Positions 35,802 to 45,006 of a stretch of 64,000 nt of DNA are shown here, in pieces (position 1 is the first letter of the stretch; every line of letters begins with the position of its first letter). The position numbers and the translations under genes are program-made. Source of the stretch: Sclerotinia nivalis (lineage: Eukaryota; Ascomycota; Leotiomycetes; Helotiales; Sclerotiniaceae); the NCBI GenBank assembly GCA_029531795.1, contig JAPEIS010000013.1:1116001-1180000 (forward strand). Reading direction: 5' to 3'. The notes beneath the pieces were generated by a model. That model ran no database searches. It saw only the letters and a list, made by a program, of their open reading frames with translations, and had not been told where the DNA came from.

Positions 35802-35811
35802 TCGGAGCCGG
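35802..35811. promoter_or_regulatory. TCGG-N2-CCGG site upstream of the NRPS
   Basis: TCGGAGCCGG, 139 bp before the NRPS start. Differs from the P450 and FAD-monooxygenase sites only in the central dinucleotide (AG instead of AT), and shares its first nine bases with the first NmrA-like site. Confidence 0.55.
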
Positions 35812-35949
35812 ATGAGAAAGTTTACGTTTCATCTAGAAAGTTCCTTACTCTATCCATCACCATGATTCCTTTATGTATGGCCGTTTTCTCCTCCTGCATT
35901 TGTACTTCCATCTCAGAAATCAGCATCGACAACAAAGACCATTATCACA

Positions 35950-38900
35950 ATGTCTCCATTCATTGATATCATTGGTAACAATAACTATACCAAACGAAAC
36001 ATGGTCGAAAGGACTTCCGGCATGATACCGTCAAAGAAAGAAGCCCTTATTCTGAGTCACCTATGCTCGATACTTGAGATTCCTCCAACGAAAGTTGACA
36101 TGGACTCCAATTTCGTTAGTCTTGGTGGTCATTCATTGATGGCTATCAAGCTATCCAAAGCGTGCAAGAAAGATGGTCTCGCCCTATCAATACCATCCAT
36201 TCTTTTAAGCCCCACCCTTACACAGCTCATCGAATCGGCTACTGAAACAAGATCCACTCCTTCAACAAACATTCTAAAGAACACACATGATTTAAATACA
36301 CCTGTCAGCCCTACACGATTGACTCATGAACGTCGCATGTCACTCTCTAGACCTATGCCTTCCAACAAACATGCAACATCCACTTCCACTCTTTCAATAA
36401 CAGAGATGCAACACTCCTTTATGCACAGCTATCAAAGACAACCTGGTAGCAACATCATCAGTTTCTACGAGACATACAGTACTGCCGATATCCCAACCAT
36501 GAAAATGGCTTGGAAGACGGTTATAGATTCGGAACCAGTATTCCGCACGATTTTTGATCACGAAAGAGCTACTGCAACATATTCGAAACAACCATTACCA
36601 TTCATCTGGGATGAGGTTTTTGTTGAGGATACAGATACATATATTTCGGAACTAGAGAAGGAAATTGTTCCAGAAAAGATGGAGGTTACTTTTAAAGTTC
36701 TTACTCCTAGGACCCAAAGATCTGGCAATGTTGGCGTTAGCACGATAATATGGAGGGTTCATCATGCATTCATTGATGGATACTCGGCAAATCTATTGTA
36801 CGAGAAAGTTCGAAAGATTGTGATGGGTCAGAGTATCGTTCCTGGCACACCATTCTCGAATGTTATCCATGAAGTACAAAAATATCAGCAGATGAACCGA
36901 GACGTAAGCAGAGCTTTTTGGAGGAAACAAATGGAACTACATCCATCACCAGTGGGTGATTTAGCTCTCCCAGTTCCATCTTCGGCCTCCAAGATGTCTC
37001 GGAATGCCGATGTCTCGTTCACGATACCTTCCGATGAGATTTCTGCCGCTGCGAAGTCGGCTGGTATTTCATTGGCATCATGGTTTCAAGCAGCTTGGGG
37101 TCTGGTACTATCCATGTACGCTGATTCAGATACCGTGGTTTTTGGTACTGTTCTTTCTGGTCGTAATTTACCGATTCATGGGATGGATGACACGATTGGA
37201 CCTTTGATCAACACCTTGCCATTTCATGTCTCCCTAGACCGCAGCCAAACTACTTTGGAATATGTTCAATCTGTCTTTAGACACTCGGTTGAGCTAAGCT
37301 CATTCCAACATTCGCTTCCCGAAGATGGATACAGTAGACAATTTGCATCGGCATTGGCAATGGAGTTTGATATGCAACCCACGGATGATCACAAGGTTCG
37401 CCCCATTGGTCAATCATGGTTTAAAGTCGTTCCGGATATCCCACTCAGTATCTTCATGACCACGACTGGTACTATCAGAATGTCATATCAAACACAGAAA
37501 TTTGCAGAGTCTGATATCGAACTACTGTCCGAGAACTTCCAAAGCGCTATCCTGTCTCTTCTTTCACCAACCAAGACCATCGGCGAAAGTTTGTCCAATC
37601 TTCTCTCTACCGGATCTCATGAGACTTTAATGAAGATGGGAAACTGCTTATCAGATGAAACATCACCAGCCTCAATCAAAGATGATTTAGTAACCCTATT
37701 CGAGCGGGCCGCTACAGAAAATCCGTCCATTCTAGCCGTTGAGAAAGCTGGAGCAAGTCTAACTTATCAAGAATTCGATAAACTGGCCACCAAACTATCA
37801 GCTCAACTCTCCAAGTACGTCCAACCAGGAGATGTCGTCTGCGTTCATGCAGATCGAAGTATCAACTGGCTTGTTGCCATCTACGGTATTCTGAAAGCCG
37901 GCGCCGTATATTCGGCACAAGATGCGGCATTGCCGGGACATATCCGTGAAGCCAATTTTCAGACTGCTGGTGGAAAGCTTTTCTTGACACCAGCATCATC
38001 GCAACGAAGTATTGCGCCAGAGTCGTGCAAATTGTGTCTTTCGGTTGAGGATCTAGTTCAATTACCTGTGCCAAGCTCCGTTGCGGTCGCTCCAAGAAAA
38101 ACACCAAGGCCTGCGGATAATGCATACCTCTGCTTTACATCTGGTTCAACAGGTAAACCTAAGGGTGTCATGTGTAGTCATGAAGGTCTTGTGGCATTCC
38201 AGAAAGATCTTGCTGTTCGGCTTTTCGCCCTGCCAGGTCAAAGAATTTCTCAATTGATGTCTCCAGCATTTGATGGAAGCATACATGAGATATTCTCGGC
38301 TCTAAGCTATGGTGCCACCATTGTATTAGCTGATGGCATTCATCCATTTTCTCATTTGGAAAAATCCACCGCTGCAATCTTGACCCCATCTATCGCCAAC
38401 ATTTTAGATCCAGAAGACTTCCCCATGTTGCGAAATGTATACCTTGTCGGCGAACCTGTACCACAACACGTAAATGATGTGTGGTCCAGTGTCAAGAACC
38501 TCTACAACATGTACGGTCCTACCGAAGCCACGTGCGGAGCCACCATCAAACGTCTACTTCCCGGAAAACCGGTCAACATAGGAGCTCCAAATTCGACCAC
38601 TCGTATCTACATCCTCGACCGAAACCAACAGCTTCTTCCACCTGGAGTGATTGGAGAAATCTATCTCGCCGGTGTTCAAGTAGCACGTGGATATATCGGC
38701 ATGCCACAAATGTCCGCCGAACGATTCCTTCAAGACACTATCTGCAATCGTCAAGGTGAAATGATGTACCGAACCGGTGATCGAGGATATTTCAATCGAG
38801 CTGGTGAGGTTGAATGTCTAGGTCGCAATGATCGACAAATCAAATTACGTGGTTTCCGTCTTGATCTTAATGATTTGGAAATTCGTGTTGCGGAGGCTAT

Positions 38901-40734
38901 TCCCGAATGTTCGGGTATTGCTATTTGTCAGAAGGGCGATTACCTTGTTGCTATGGTGCAACCTGAGACACTCGATATTGCGAAGGTTAGAGCAAAGGTT
39001 ACCAAGGTCCTACCTGTTCATGCTGTTCCTAGAGTATTCATGGCTGTGGAGAAATTCCCTATGACGCCAGCTGGAAAATTGGACTATAAGGCTATTACCA
39101 GTATGACGCTGGCAGAGAAAGAGTCCACACCGAAGAAGATTGAAAGTTCAACTGAAGCTAAGATCGCCGAAGCATGGAAGGAATTATTGGGACTCGAGCC
39201 TAATGTGGAGATTACTAGAGACTCGGAGTTTGTCTCACTTGGAGGCCATTCCGTTATGCAACTTCGTCTTGCTAGCAAACTCTCCGACATATTCCATGTG
39301 AGGATGACAGTTTCTCATATCATGCAATCGGTCGATCTGTTCGGGATGGCAAAGACCATCGATAATCTTCGTGCTCAAGCTCAACCTGTCGATGACAATG
39401 ATGGTTTGATACCACTGGGAAAATATAGAGTGTCACCTATTGAGCGTGAGTGGTGGGAGAAGTATAGATTGAATGTCGGAACTTCCTCATTCAACGTTAC
39501 CTATGCCTGCTCGATTGATAGTAACGTGGTTGATACCGACAAACTCATCTCAGCATGGAACACGGTGTTAGCACGTCATCGTATTCTCCGATGCAGATAT
39601 GTCAGGACCGGACAACAAGGAGGTGTACGAAGAGGTTACGACCGATTCCCACCTCAGATCAAGACAGTCAACAAACTTGGTCTCTGGAGAGAATGCAACC
39701 GACCTTTTGATTTGGAACGTCAACATCCCATCCGAGTTTTCCTTTCTCGAAACACAATGCTTGCATCCATGAGTCACATCATTGCAGATTTAACATCCCT
39801 CGAAGTTCTCCTCAAGGAAGTCACTACGCTTTATAGTGGTGGCTCGTTACAACCCATCGAGCATACGTATATGGATACCACACAATGGAGCACCACGGCC
39901 ACACCAGCCGAGCAGAAATGGTGGAAAGAATATCTCCACGGAGCATCACAAACTTATACTCTTCCCAATCTTCCAGAACGTACTACATACGCAGGTCGTA
40001 CACGTCTTACGAAACTTCCTCAAGATCTCACGCGTCAAATTCTCACATTTACAGATGAACAAAAAGTTACACTCCACCAATTGGCTCTCGGTGCCGTAGC
40101 GCTTTCCCTCCAACACGATCAGGATGATGTCGACATCGTACTGGGAGGACCCTACTTCAACCGCGGAGCCAAAGATCTCGAAACCGTCGGACTATTCCTC
40201 GAGCCTCTCCCCATCCGTATCCGGCACCCATCCACCCAATCCACAAACACCACCTCCTTCCTGCGCACCGTACAAACCTCAAGCCAAGAAGCCATCGCGC
40301 ACGCCATGCCCTGGGATCAAATCCTCAGCGCCACATCCAGCAAAACGCATTTTCCTAATCATCCTCTCCTGGACGTCATGGTAACTTTCCACGATAATCG
40401 CACTCCTAAGACTATGATCGCCGGTGTGGATCCTCTGATTACTTATACCGAAGGCAGTAAATTCGCCCTGTTGGTTGAGTTTTCGGTGCTTTCTGATGAG
40501 GCTATTGCGTTGAGATTGGAGTATGATATGAAATGTGTGTCGAAATATGAGATTGCGGCGTTTGAAGCGGTGGTTTTTGAGGCTATTAGGGGTTTGATTG
40601 GAGGGAGGGAGATGGAAGTGGTGAAGAGGAATTTGGGGATTAAGAAGGGAAAGGTAGAGATGGAGAATGATGGGAGGGGAGCGGTATCTGCGAGTTATTT
40701 TGGGAAGAGGGTGGAGGTTTTGAGTGGTTGGTAG
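35950..40734 (+). CDS. Nonribosomal peptide synthetase with T-C-A-T-C architecture
   Basis: A single exon of 1594 aa with a good ATG context (cacaATG). Domains in order: carrier T1 (about residues 33-105, LGGHS with Ser62); condensation C1 (about 145-570, VHHAFIDG near 270); adenylation A (about 577-1050, with A3 CFTSGSTGKPKG, A5 YGPTEA, A7 YRTGDRG, A8 DRQIKLRGFRLD and A10 PAGKLDY); carrier T2 (LGGHS, Ser near 1100); and a terminal C2 (about 1150-1560, MSHIIADLTS near 1275). There is no thioesterase or reductase, so the terminal C should release the product, as in GliP/SidE-type enzymes. It looks like GliP (A-T-C-A-T-C) without the first A domain. A tentative reading of the specificity residues is D-G-H-I-Y-V-M-C-G-K; the substrate is unknown. 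Heart of the cluster. Confidence 0.93.
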   Translation: MSPFIDIIGNNNYTKRNMVERTSGMIPSKKEALILSHLCSILEIPPTKVDMDSNFVSLGGHSLMAIKLSKACKKDGLALSIPSILLSPTLTQLIESATETRSTPSTNILKNTHDLNTPVSPTRLTHERRMSLSRPMPSNKHATSTSTLSITEMQHSFMHSYQRQPGSNIISFYETYSTADIPTMKMAWKTVIDSEPVFRTIFDHERATATYSKQPLPFIWDEVFVEDTDTYISELEKEIVPEKMEVTFKVLTPRTQRSGNVGVSTIIWRVHHAFIDGYSANLLYEKVRKIVMGQSIVPGTPFSNVIHEVQKYQQMNRDVSRAFWRKQMELHPSPVGDLALPVPSSASKMSRNADVSFTIPSDEISAAAKSAGISLASWFQAAWGLVLSMYADSDTVVFGTVLSGRNLPIHGMDDTIGPLINTLPFHVSLDRSQTTLEYVQSVFRHSVELSSFQHSLPEDGYSRQFASALAMEFDMQPTDDHKVRPIGQSWFKVVPDIPLSIFMTTTGTIRMSYQTQKFAESDIELLSENFQSAILSLLSPTKTIGESLSNLLSTGSHETLMKMGNCLSDETSPASIKDDLVTLFERAATENPSILAVEKAGASLTYQEFDKLATKLSAQLSKYVQPGDVVCVHADRSINWLVAIYGILKAGAVYSAQDAALPGHIREANFQTAGGKLFLTPASSQRSIAPESCKLCLSVEDLVQLPVPSSVAVAPRKTPRPADNAYLCFTSGSTGKPKGVMCSHEGLVAFQKDLAVRLFALPGQRISQLMSPAFDGSIHEIFSALSYGATIVLADGIHPFSHLEKSTAAILTPSIANILDPEDFPMLRNVYLVGEPVPQHVNDVWSSVKNLYNMYGPTEATCGATIKRLLPGKPVNIGAPNSTTRIYILDRNQQLLPPGVIGEIYLAGVQVARGYIGMPQMSAERFLQDTICNRQGEMMYRTGDRGYFNRAGEVECLGRNDRQIKLRGFRLDLNDLEIRVAEAIPECSGIAICQKGDYLVAMVQPETLDIAKVRAKVTKVLPVHAVPRVFMAVEKFPMTPAGKLDYKAITSMTLAEKESTPKKIESSTEAKIAEAWKELLGLEPNVEITRDSEFVSLGGHSVMQLRLASKLSDIFHVRMTVSHIMQSVDLFGMAKTIDNLRAQAQPVDDNDGLIPLGKYRVSPIEREWWEKYRLNVGTSSFNVTYACSIDSNVVDTDKLISAWNTVLARHRILRCRYVRTGQQGGVRRGYDRFPPQIKTVNKLGLWRECNRPFDLERQHPIRVFLSRNTMLASMSHIIADLTSLEVLLKEVTTLYSGGSLQPIEHTYMDTTQWSTTATPAEQKWWKEYLHGASQTYTLPNLPERTTYAGRTRLTKLPQDLTRQILTFTDEQKVTLHQLALGAVALSLQHDQDDVDIVLGGPYFNRGAKDLETVGLFLEPLPIRIRHPSTQSTNTTSFLRTVQTSSQEAIAHAMPWDQILSATSSKTHFPNHPLLDVMVTFHDNRTPKTMIAGVDPLITYTEGSKFALLVEFSVLSDEAIALRLEYDMKCVSKYEIAAFEAVVFEAIRGLIGGREMEVVKRNLGIKKGKVEMENDGRGAVSASYFGKRVEVLSGW

Positions 40735-41220
40735 AGGTTGGGGGGATTGGTGATTTTGGGATGGTGAAATTGTATTAGAGGCGCGGGTTTAGATAGCATT
40801 TAGAGGTCCTTGAGGATTCTGGGAGCTTCTTGGATAGGTAGTTTTGGAGTTTGGGAATTTATGGTTTATGGTTTATGAATTTTATTCTTTCTAGCCTTCA
40901 GTGTTACTACTACAATCGTGAAGTGAATTACCAGAGGAACCTTATTTGCTCTAGGCTCTCAAATTTGAATCTATTATTTCCTAATTCGGTAATTAGCCTG
41001 AGGTACCTTGATCCAGTTAGATCAAGAAAATTGCACACTTTGCTGAACTTATTAAAATTGTGGTTATCATTTTCATTGTCGATCTAGCTCATTCAAACAA
41101 CTTCAACAACTTCAATTGCCACTACCACGGCACAGCGGCTTCCTAAACTCGTAATGCCAATCTTTATTCCAGATTCCCAATTCTAATTCAAGCGATCCTC
41201 ACGGCACTGACAGAAAAACT
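40735..41220. other. NRPS 3' flank
   Basis: About 490 bp with the NRPS 3' untranslated region and AT-rich DNA. The plus-strand frame at 40851-41087 shows no protein character. Nothing recognised. Confidence 0.5.
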
Positions 41221-41745
41221 ATGCATTCCGCAACTGCCACCATGGCACAACAACCTCCACGAGAGTATTCCACAGTCCAAAAGGGGCTCTTGAGCGTCTT
41301 CTTAACCAACAACGTTCCACAAACCATCCACGCGTCAGTACCTGGTAATCCCATGACCTTTGCCAAAGTATCATTCAGTCGGTCGTAGATGAAGAGCGCA
41401 ACTCCGGTATTCGACTTCTACAACCAGAGTGGCAACATCGCATCGATATCAATGTCTGGCAAGATATGTGTATGGACTCATTTTGTGATACTTGTATTTA
41501 TGGATAATTGACGTTCTTAAAGTCTCCGAATTTCTAGAGAAAGAGATTTCTCAGTTTCCTTTCCGGAGCTAGTTCTTGAGCTCTTCCAAGATCAACGACA
41601 AGCTGGCATTGCACCTATTCGATATCTTGCGCCAGTTCCTCAGAAGCCATCGCCTGCTCTAGTTGCTTCGGCTCTACGCACAACATTTCTCGCTTTTGTG
41701 TTTCATCATCACATTCGGGGTCATCTCCCTGCAAGAAAGGAATAA
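41221..41745 (+). pseudogene. Degenerate gene remnant
   Basis: Successive stretches in different plus-strand frames look coding but are broken by stops and frame changes. They include VFHSPKGALERLLNQQ near 41260, QSVVDEERNSGIRLLQ followed by RIDINVWQDM near 41375-41470, and SEFLEKEISQFPFRS near 41525. The last, from about 41570 to a TAA at 41743-41745, reads ELFQDQRQAGIAPIRYLAPV and continues with TFLAFVFHHHIRGHLP. An intron with ends gtatgg and ttaaag may lie at about 41469-41521. I do not recognise the family. It lies directly downstream of the NRPS but looks decayed. Confidence 0.4.
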
Positions 41746-41897
41746 AATGTCATATATAAAAGACAAGCAAGAATAAGAGTTCGGTGAATAAATACATGGC
41801 TAAGAGAGGCAAATTAAAATTAGGTGAAACAATTACACACTTTACCCATTGAATCAAATAAGCTAAGGACTCACCCTCTACTGGAGGCCGTCAACTC

Positions 41898-42122
41898 ATG
41901 ATGGCTCATAACAATGAGCAGGCCGACGCGGCACATCAATTACAAGCCACCTCTTTCAAAGCTGCAGTCAAGAAATCTATGGGAGCCCTTGCAGTGGTAG
42001 TTGCAGCTCAATTTCTATCTCTTCCAAGCAACATCAAACCAGAAACCCGTCCAGAAGGAGCTGATTCTCTGGCAAAGAACCTCTCACACCCTAACATGGA
42101 GGAGAAGCGGCATCGGGTCTGA
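41898..42122 (+). CDS. Short hypothetical protein
   Basis: An ATG open frame of 74 codons, MMAHNNEQADAAHQLQATSF... ending RHRV, with one weakly hydrophobic stretch (MGALAVVVAAQFL). Codon use looks more coding than its surroundings, but no family is recognised. It could be an exon of the decayed gene to its left or a lineage-specific gene. Confidence 0.3.
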   Translation: MMAHNNEQADAAHQLQATSFKAAVKKSMGALAVVVAAQFLSLPSNIKPETRPEGADSLAKNLSHPNMEEKRHRV

Positions 42123-42583
42123 GCACCGCCTTGTTTGCCAGACCTTATTGCATCAGCAATAACAAGCCATCAGGCTTTTATTACTTTCTCATCAGAAGTG
42201 AAAACCGGATGGTTTTTGCTATTTCACAAGAATTCCAGGCCATCTCGCTTTTATATTTCTTAGCTAGCAAAAAATAAAAAGCTACAGACATTTTATCATA
42301 ATTGCCATGAAGTGATTCGCATTGTCTGTCTAACAACATATTTATTTCACTGCACTCAGTGTTTCTTAGAGTGAAGGCTTAATCAGAAGTTAATGAGAAC
42401 CTTGGAAGACACCATGGGGATAAATTACCTAAATAAGAAATAGAGATAAAACGCTCACAATTCAAAGTCAATGACTTTCTTAATCTCAACAAAAATATCA
42501 ACTGCTACAACACCGCAAAAACAGCACAGAAACAGCAGCTGATTATTTTCTGCCAACAATCAAATAATCAAATCTTCACCATT
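42123..42583. other. AT-rich intergenic spacer
   Basis: 460 bp of AT-rich sequence between two short hypothetical frames, with a CA-rich leader (AACACCGCAAAAACAGCACA, about 42510-42530) before the next start. Probably the promoter of the following gene. No other feature seen. Confidence 0.45.
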
Positions 42584-43376
42584 ATGGCAACATATCCTCC
42601 AAAAGCAACAAATCCAACCAATATGGCAAATCCACCAACTTGGACCTATTCTCCCACATTGCAACAACTTTATGACCTTGTGGTCACTCATGGCCTGTCC
42701 CAGGTTCATGGCAATATGACTGGCAATGGCCTAGATCAAATAGTTAGCCTCATTCACCAACGCGTTATACGCAAGAATCACAATATGGCCCATCATATAT
42801 ACAAGTTCATCCTCGACCGCCATGTTTGGAGATATTGCTGTAAGTAATTACACTTTTTGATTATACCCTTCCACATAAATTTAAACTAATATTTTGGTTA
42901 TAGTCATGAAAGATATGACATTCACTATGGAGCTATTCACTATGGAGCATCCACAATATCTGTTCCCTGGTGTAGGTCCAACCCAGCAACTACAAGATGA
43001 GCAGTACGCCGCTCGCAGAGTCGCACTCTTACAGTCAGCAAATGCTCCAGCACCCGCATAAATCGAGCTGGGAGCACGACGCTATCGTCGGATGCGTCAG
43101 ATTATTCGTGCAGCCAAGTCATTCAACATTCTCTGGCACCCTAGATTAATCCGCCGATTTATCCGAAAACTTGGGAAATATGATGGCGAAAGCCACCAAG
43201 CTCTTATTGCACAGAATGTCGAAGCAACTGAGGCTCGCCGACGCGGAACTTGCTATGCCAACTTGGCTGTAGAAGCTATTGATGCTCGGATTGCCGCTGA
43301 ACAACAACGAGACCACGCTCCTCGGCACATCCGATGCCTCGAGGCTAGGTCTCGACAACAAGTTATCGATGCTTAA
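42584..43376 (+). pseudogene. Hypothetical gene interrupted by an in-frame TAA
   Basis: Exon 42584-42839 joins exon 42904 onward across a 64-nt intron (gtaagt...tatag). The product starts MATYPPKATNPTNMANPPTW and has GLDQIVSLIHQRVIRKNHN. The frame reaches TAA at 43059-43061 after 137 aa. Without any frame change it continues for another 104 codons to 43376 with good coding character (ELGARRYRRMRQIIRAAKSF, RRRGTCYANLAVEAIDARI). One base change (CAA to TAA) would explain the break, so this is either a 137-aa gene or a longer gene of about 242 codons recently cut by a nonsense mutation. No known domain. It lies in the region of decayed genes. Confidence 0.5.
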
Positions 43377-43577
43377 CTTGGTTTCGAGCTTCCTCTCAAT
43401 GTGTGACATTGTTTGAATAAATTATGGTAAAGTGAAAGTATTGGCATATAAAATTTGCCAACTACTCAAGTGTTTTTGAAATAGGAACATAAAGCAGTTA
43501 CTAGAATGTAGTCACCAAGTAAGCAACACACTTTCCGCCACGGGAAAGACTTCAGAGAGATTAGCCCAAATCCGTCC

Positions 43578-43892
43578 ATGGAGGATATTCGATCGATTCC
43601 AAGTCTCAATCCGGGACCTATTGGTACGCTACGCCACGCCACCTGTGCTGGAAAGGAATTGCAGATGCAACAAGCCAGAGCTGAAGCTCGAGGTCAACAT
43701 CCATTGAACCATTTTTCAGCAACTCCATTCCTTTTAGCAGGCCCTGGCTCCGCCGCAGTTCAATTGGCTCATCCACATCCGCCAATTGGAGCTGTTCCAG
43801 GAGTTGTTCCACGAGCTACAGCTGCTTCCGATATGTCGCAATCAATTTGCGATCAACTCGAGGAGGAACAGCTTCGGACGAGGTTCGCATAG
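43578..43892 (+). CDS. Hypothetical protein, Pro/Ala-rich
   Basis: An ATG frame of 104 codons (MEDIRSIPSLNPGPIGTLRH... ending LEEEQLRTRFA), rich in Ala, Pro and His, with no known motif. It follows the interrupted gene after about 200 bp and may be a further exon or remnant of the same lineage-specific gene family. Weak support. Confidence 0.25.
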   Translation: MEDIRSIPSLNPGPIGTLRHATCAGKELQMQQARAEARGQHPLNHFSATPFLLAGPGSAAVQLAHPHPPIGAVPGVVPRATAASDMSQSICDQLEEEQLRTRFA

Positions 43893-45006
43893 TGAGGACC
43901 TATTGCCAATAAGTGCGATCCGATTTCAGGGATAGCTTGGTATACTTGATGGAACATTGTGGCTACTGATCATCCATAGATGAATCCCATTCGAGCAGGA
44001 TGTTGCTTGCTGGCACACCTCAGTCTCTTGCTGCCCAGATGTCGAATGAGCCAACATGGTCGACTAGCGCCAGTGACCACTTCAATGCCAGAGATCCAAC
44101 AATGCATCCATAGCTGTGCTTACCAAGTGAAAATCTTACCATCATATCATAATTTATGATCAGCAGCTTGCTAAGCTTCGGAATTCAACACTGTAGCCTA
44201 TATATTTTGATTTGTTTGGAAGCATCTGGAAACTGAGGTACTACCAGGATTTCTAATAGTCTGGATTGCAATTCAGTCATGAGGGATTCTTGTTCGTTGA
44301 ATTCGTTTATACAATCAACTTCTTTGGAAATATTGAAGCTATTAGAGATGTTGAATCTATCTCAAATATCATAACCCCGTTGAATGTAATGTCCAGCCCA
44401 TTCAGGTCATTCCACGGTACTCAGAGATCCGCAACTTTTTGAACATTGGGAAAATGCGAGATTGATTTGGCCTGTACTTCGGACTCCTGTACCTGTGTGA
44501 TCTGTATGCAAGCAAGTAGATAGAACTATAGTGAAAATAATCGTGCTCGGAAGTGTCGGCAGTCATCGTTGCATTGTCAAGCCTTGAATCCTAGATCTTC
44601 CCTTTCACCTAACTGGTATACTGCATATCCATATGTAAAATTACATATGAGTGCATTCGGTGCTTTACGGCGATTATCCTGTCTTTCTGCAGCGCATGTA
44701 TTTTCTTATATAGCACTAGCAAGTTCACGGGATATCTATAGGTGATGGCATAATATGTAATCGGTTGCATGGGACCATAGATTATCAAAACAAATCAGCA
44801 TCAAAGGTAATCAATGAAATGATACGCCCGGACTTGATTACTTGCGAGGATTTTGTTAAACTCCTCTTATGATCACGTACTTGTTTGCGTGAGCTCTAGT
44901 GCCTTTGCCATAGTTAAGTATATGAAGTCAACCAAGGAAGGAGAGCAAGTCTCTCAACAGCCCTACCCTTAACATTCACATACGTAGACGAAACACAACC
45001 ATAACC
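43893..45006. other. Intergenic region with one TIR-element end
   Basis: 1.1 kb without a gene. Contains a left-type end of the TIR element at 44245-44282. The right side (44880-45006) is the likely promoter of the broken carbonic anhydrase gene. Confidence 0.5.
44245..44282. repeat. Diverged end of the TIR element
   Basis: The stretch starts CAGG and contains CTAATAGTCTGGATTGCAAT, then TCAGTCATGA. It matches the left terminal repeat at 50440-50477 with mainly C/T and A/G differences, and the following 60 bp is again loosely similar. No matching right end was found nearby, so the copy is truncated. Confidence 0.55.

Larger units (their letters stand above)
34857..35949. promoter_or_regulatory. 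Bidirectional promoter between FAD monooxygenase and NRPS
   Basis: 1.09 kb between divergent start codons. It carries one TCGG-N2-CCGG site near each gene (35061-35070 and 35802-35811). I looked here for remains of an adenylation domain that could complete the NRPS. The plus-strand frames at 35249-35566 and 35580-35786 show no A-domain core motif, so the NRPS appears to start natively at 35950. Confidence 0.6.

Noticed and set aside
25349..40734. Calling the cluster a gliotoxin/ETP toxin cluster
   Set aside because: All sulfur-insertion and disulfide-forming genes are absent from the window; only the P450 and NRPS resemblance supports such a link.
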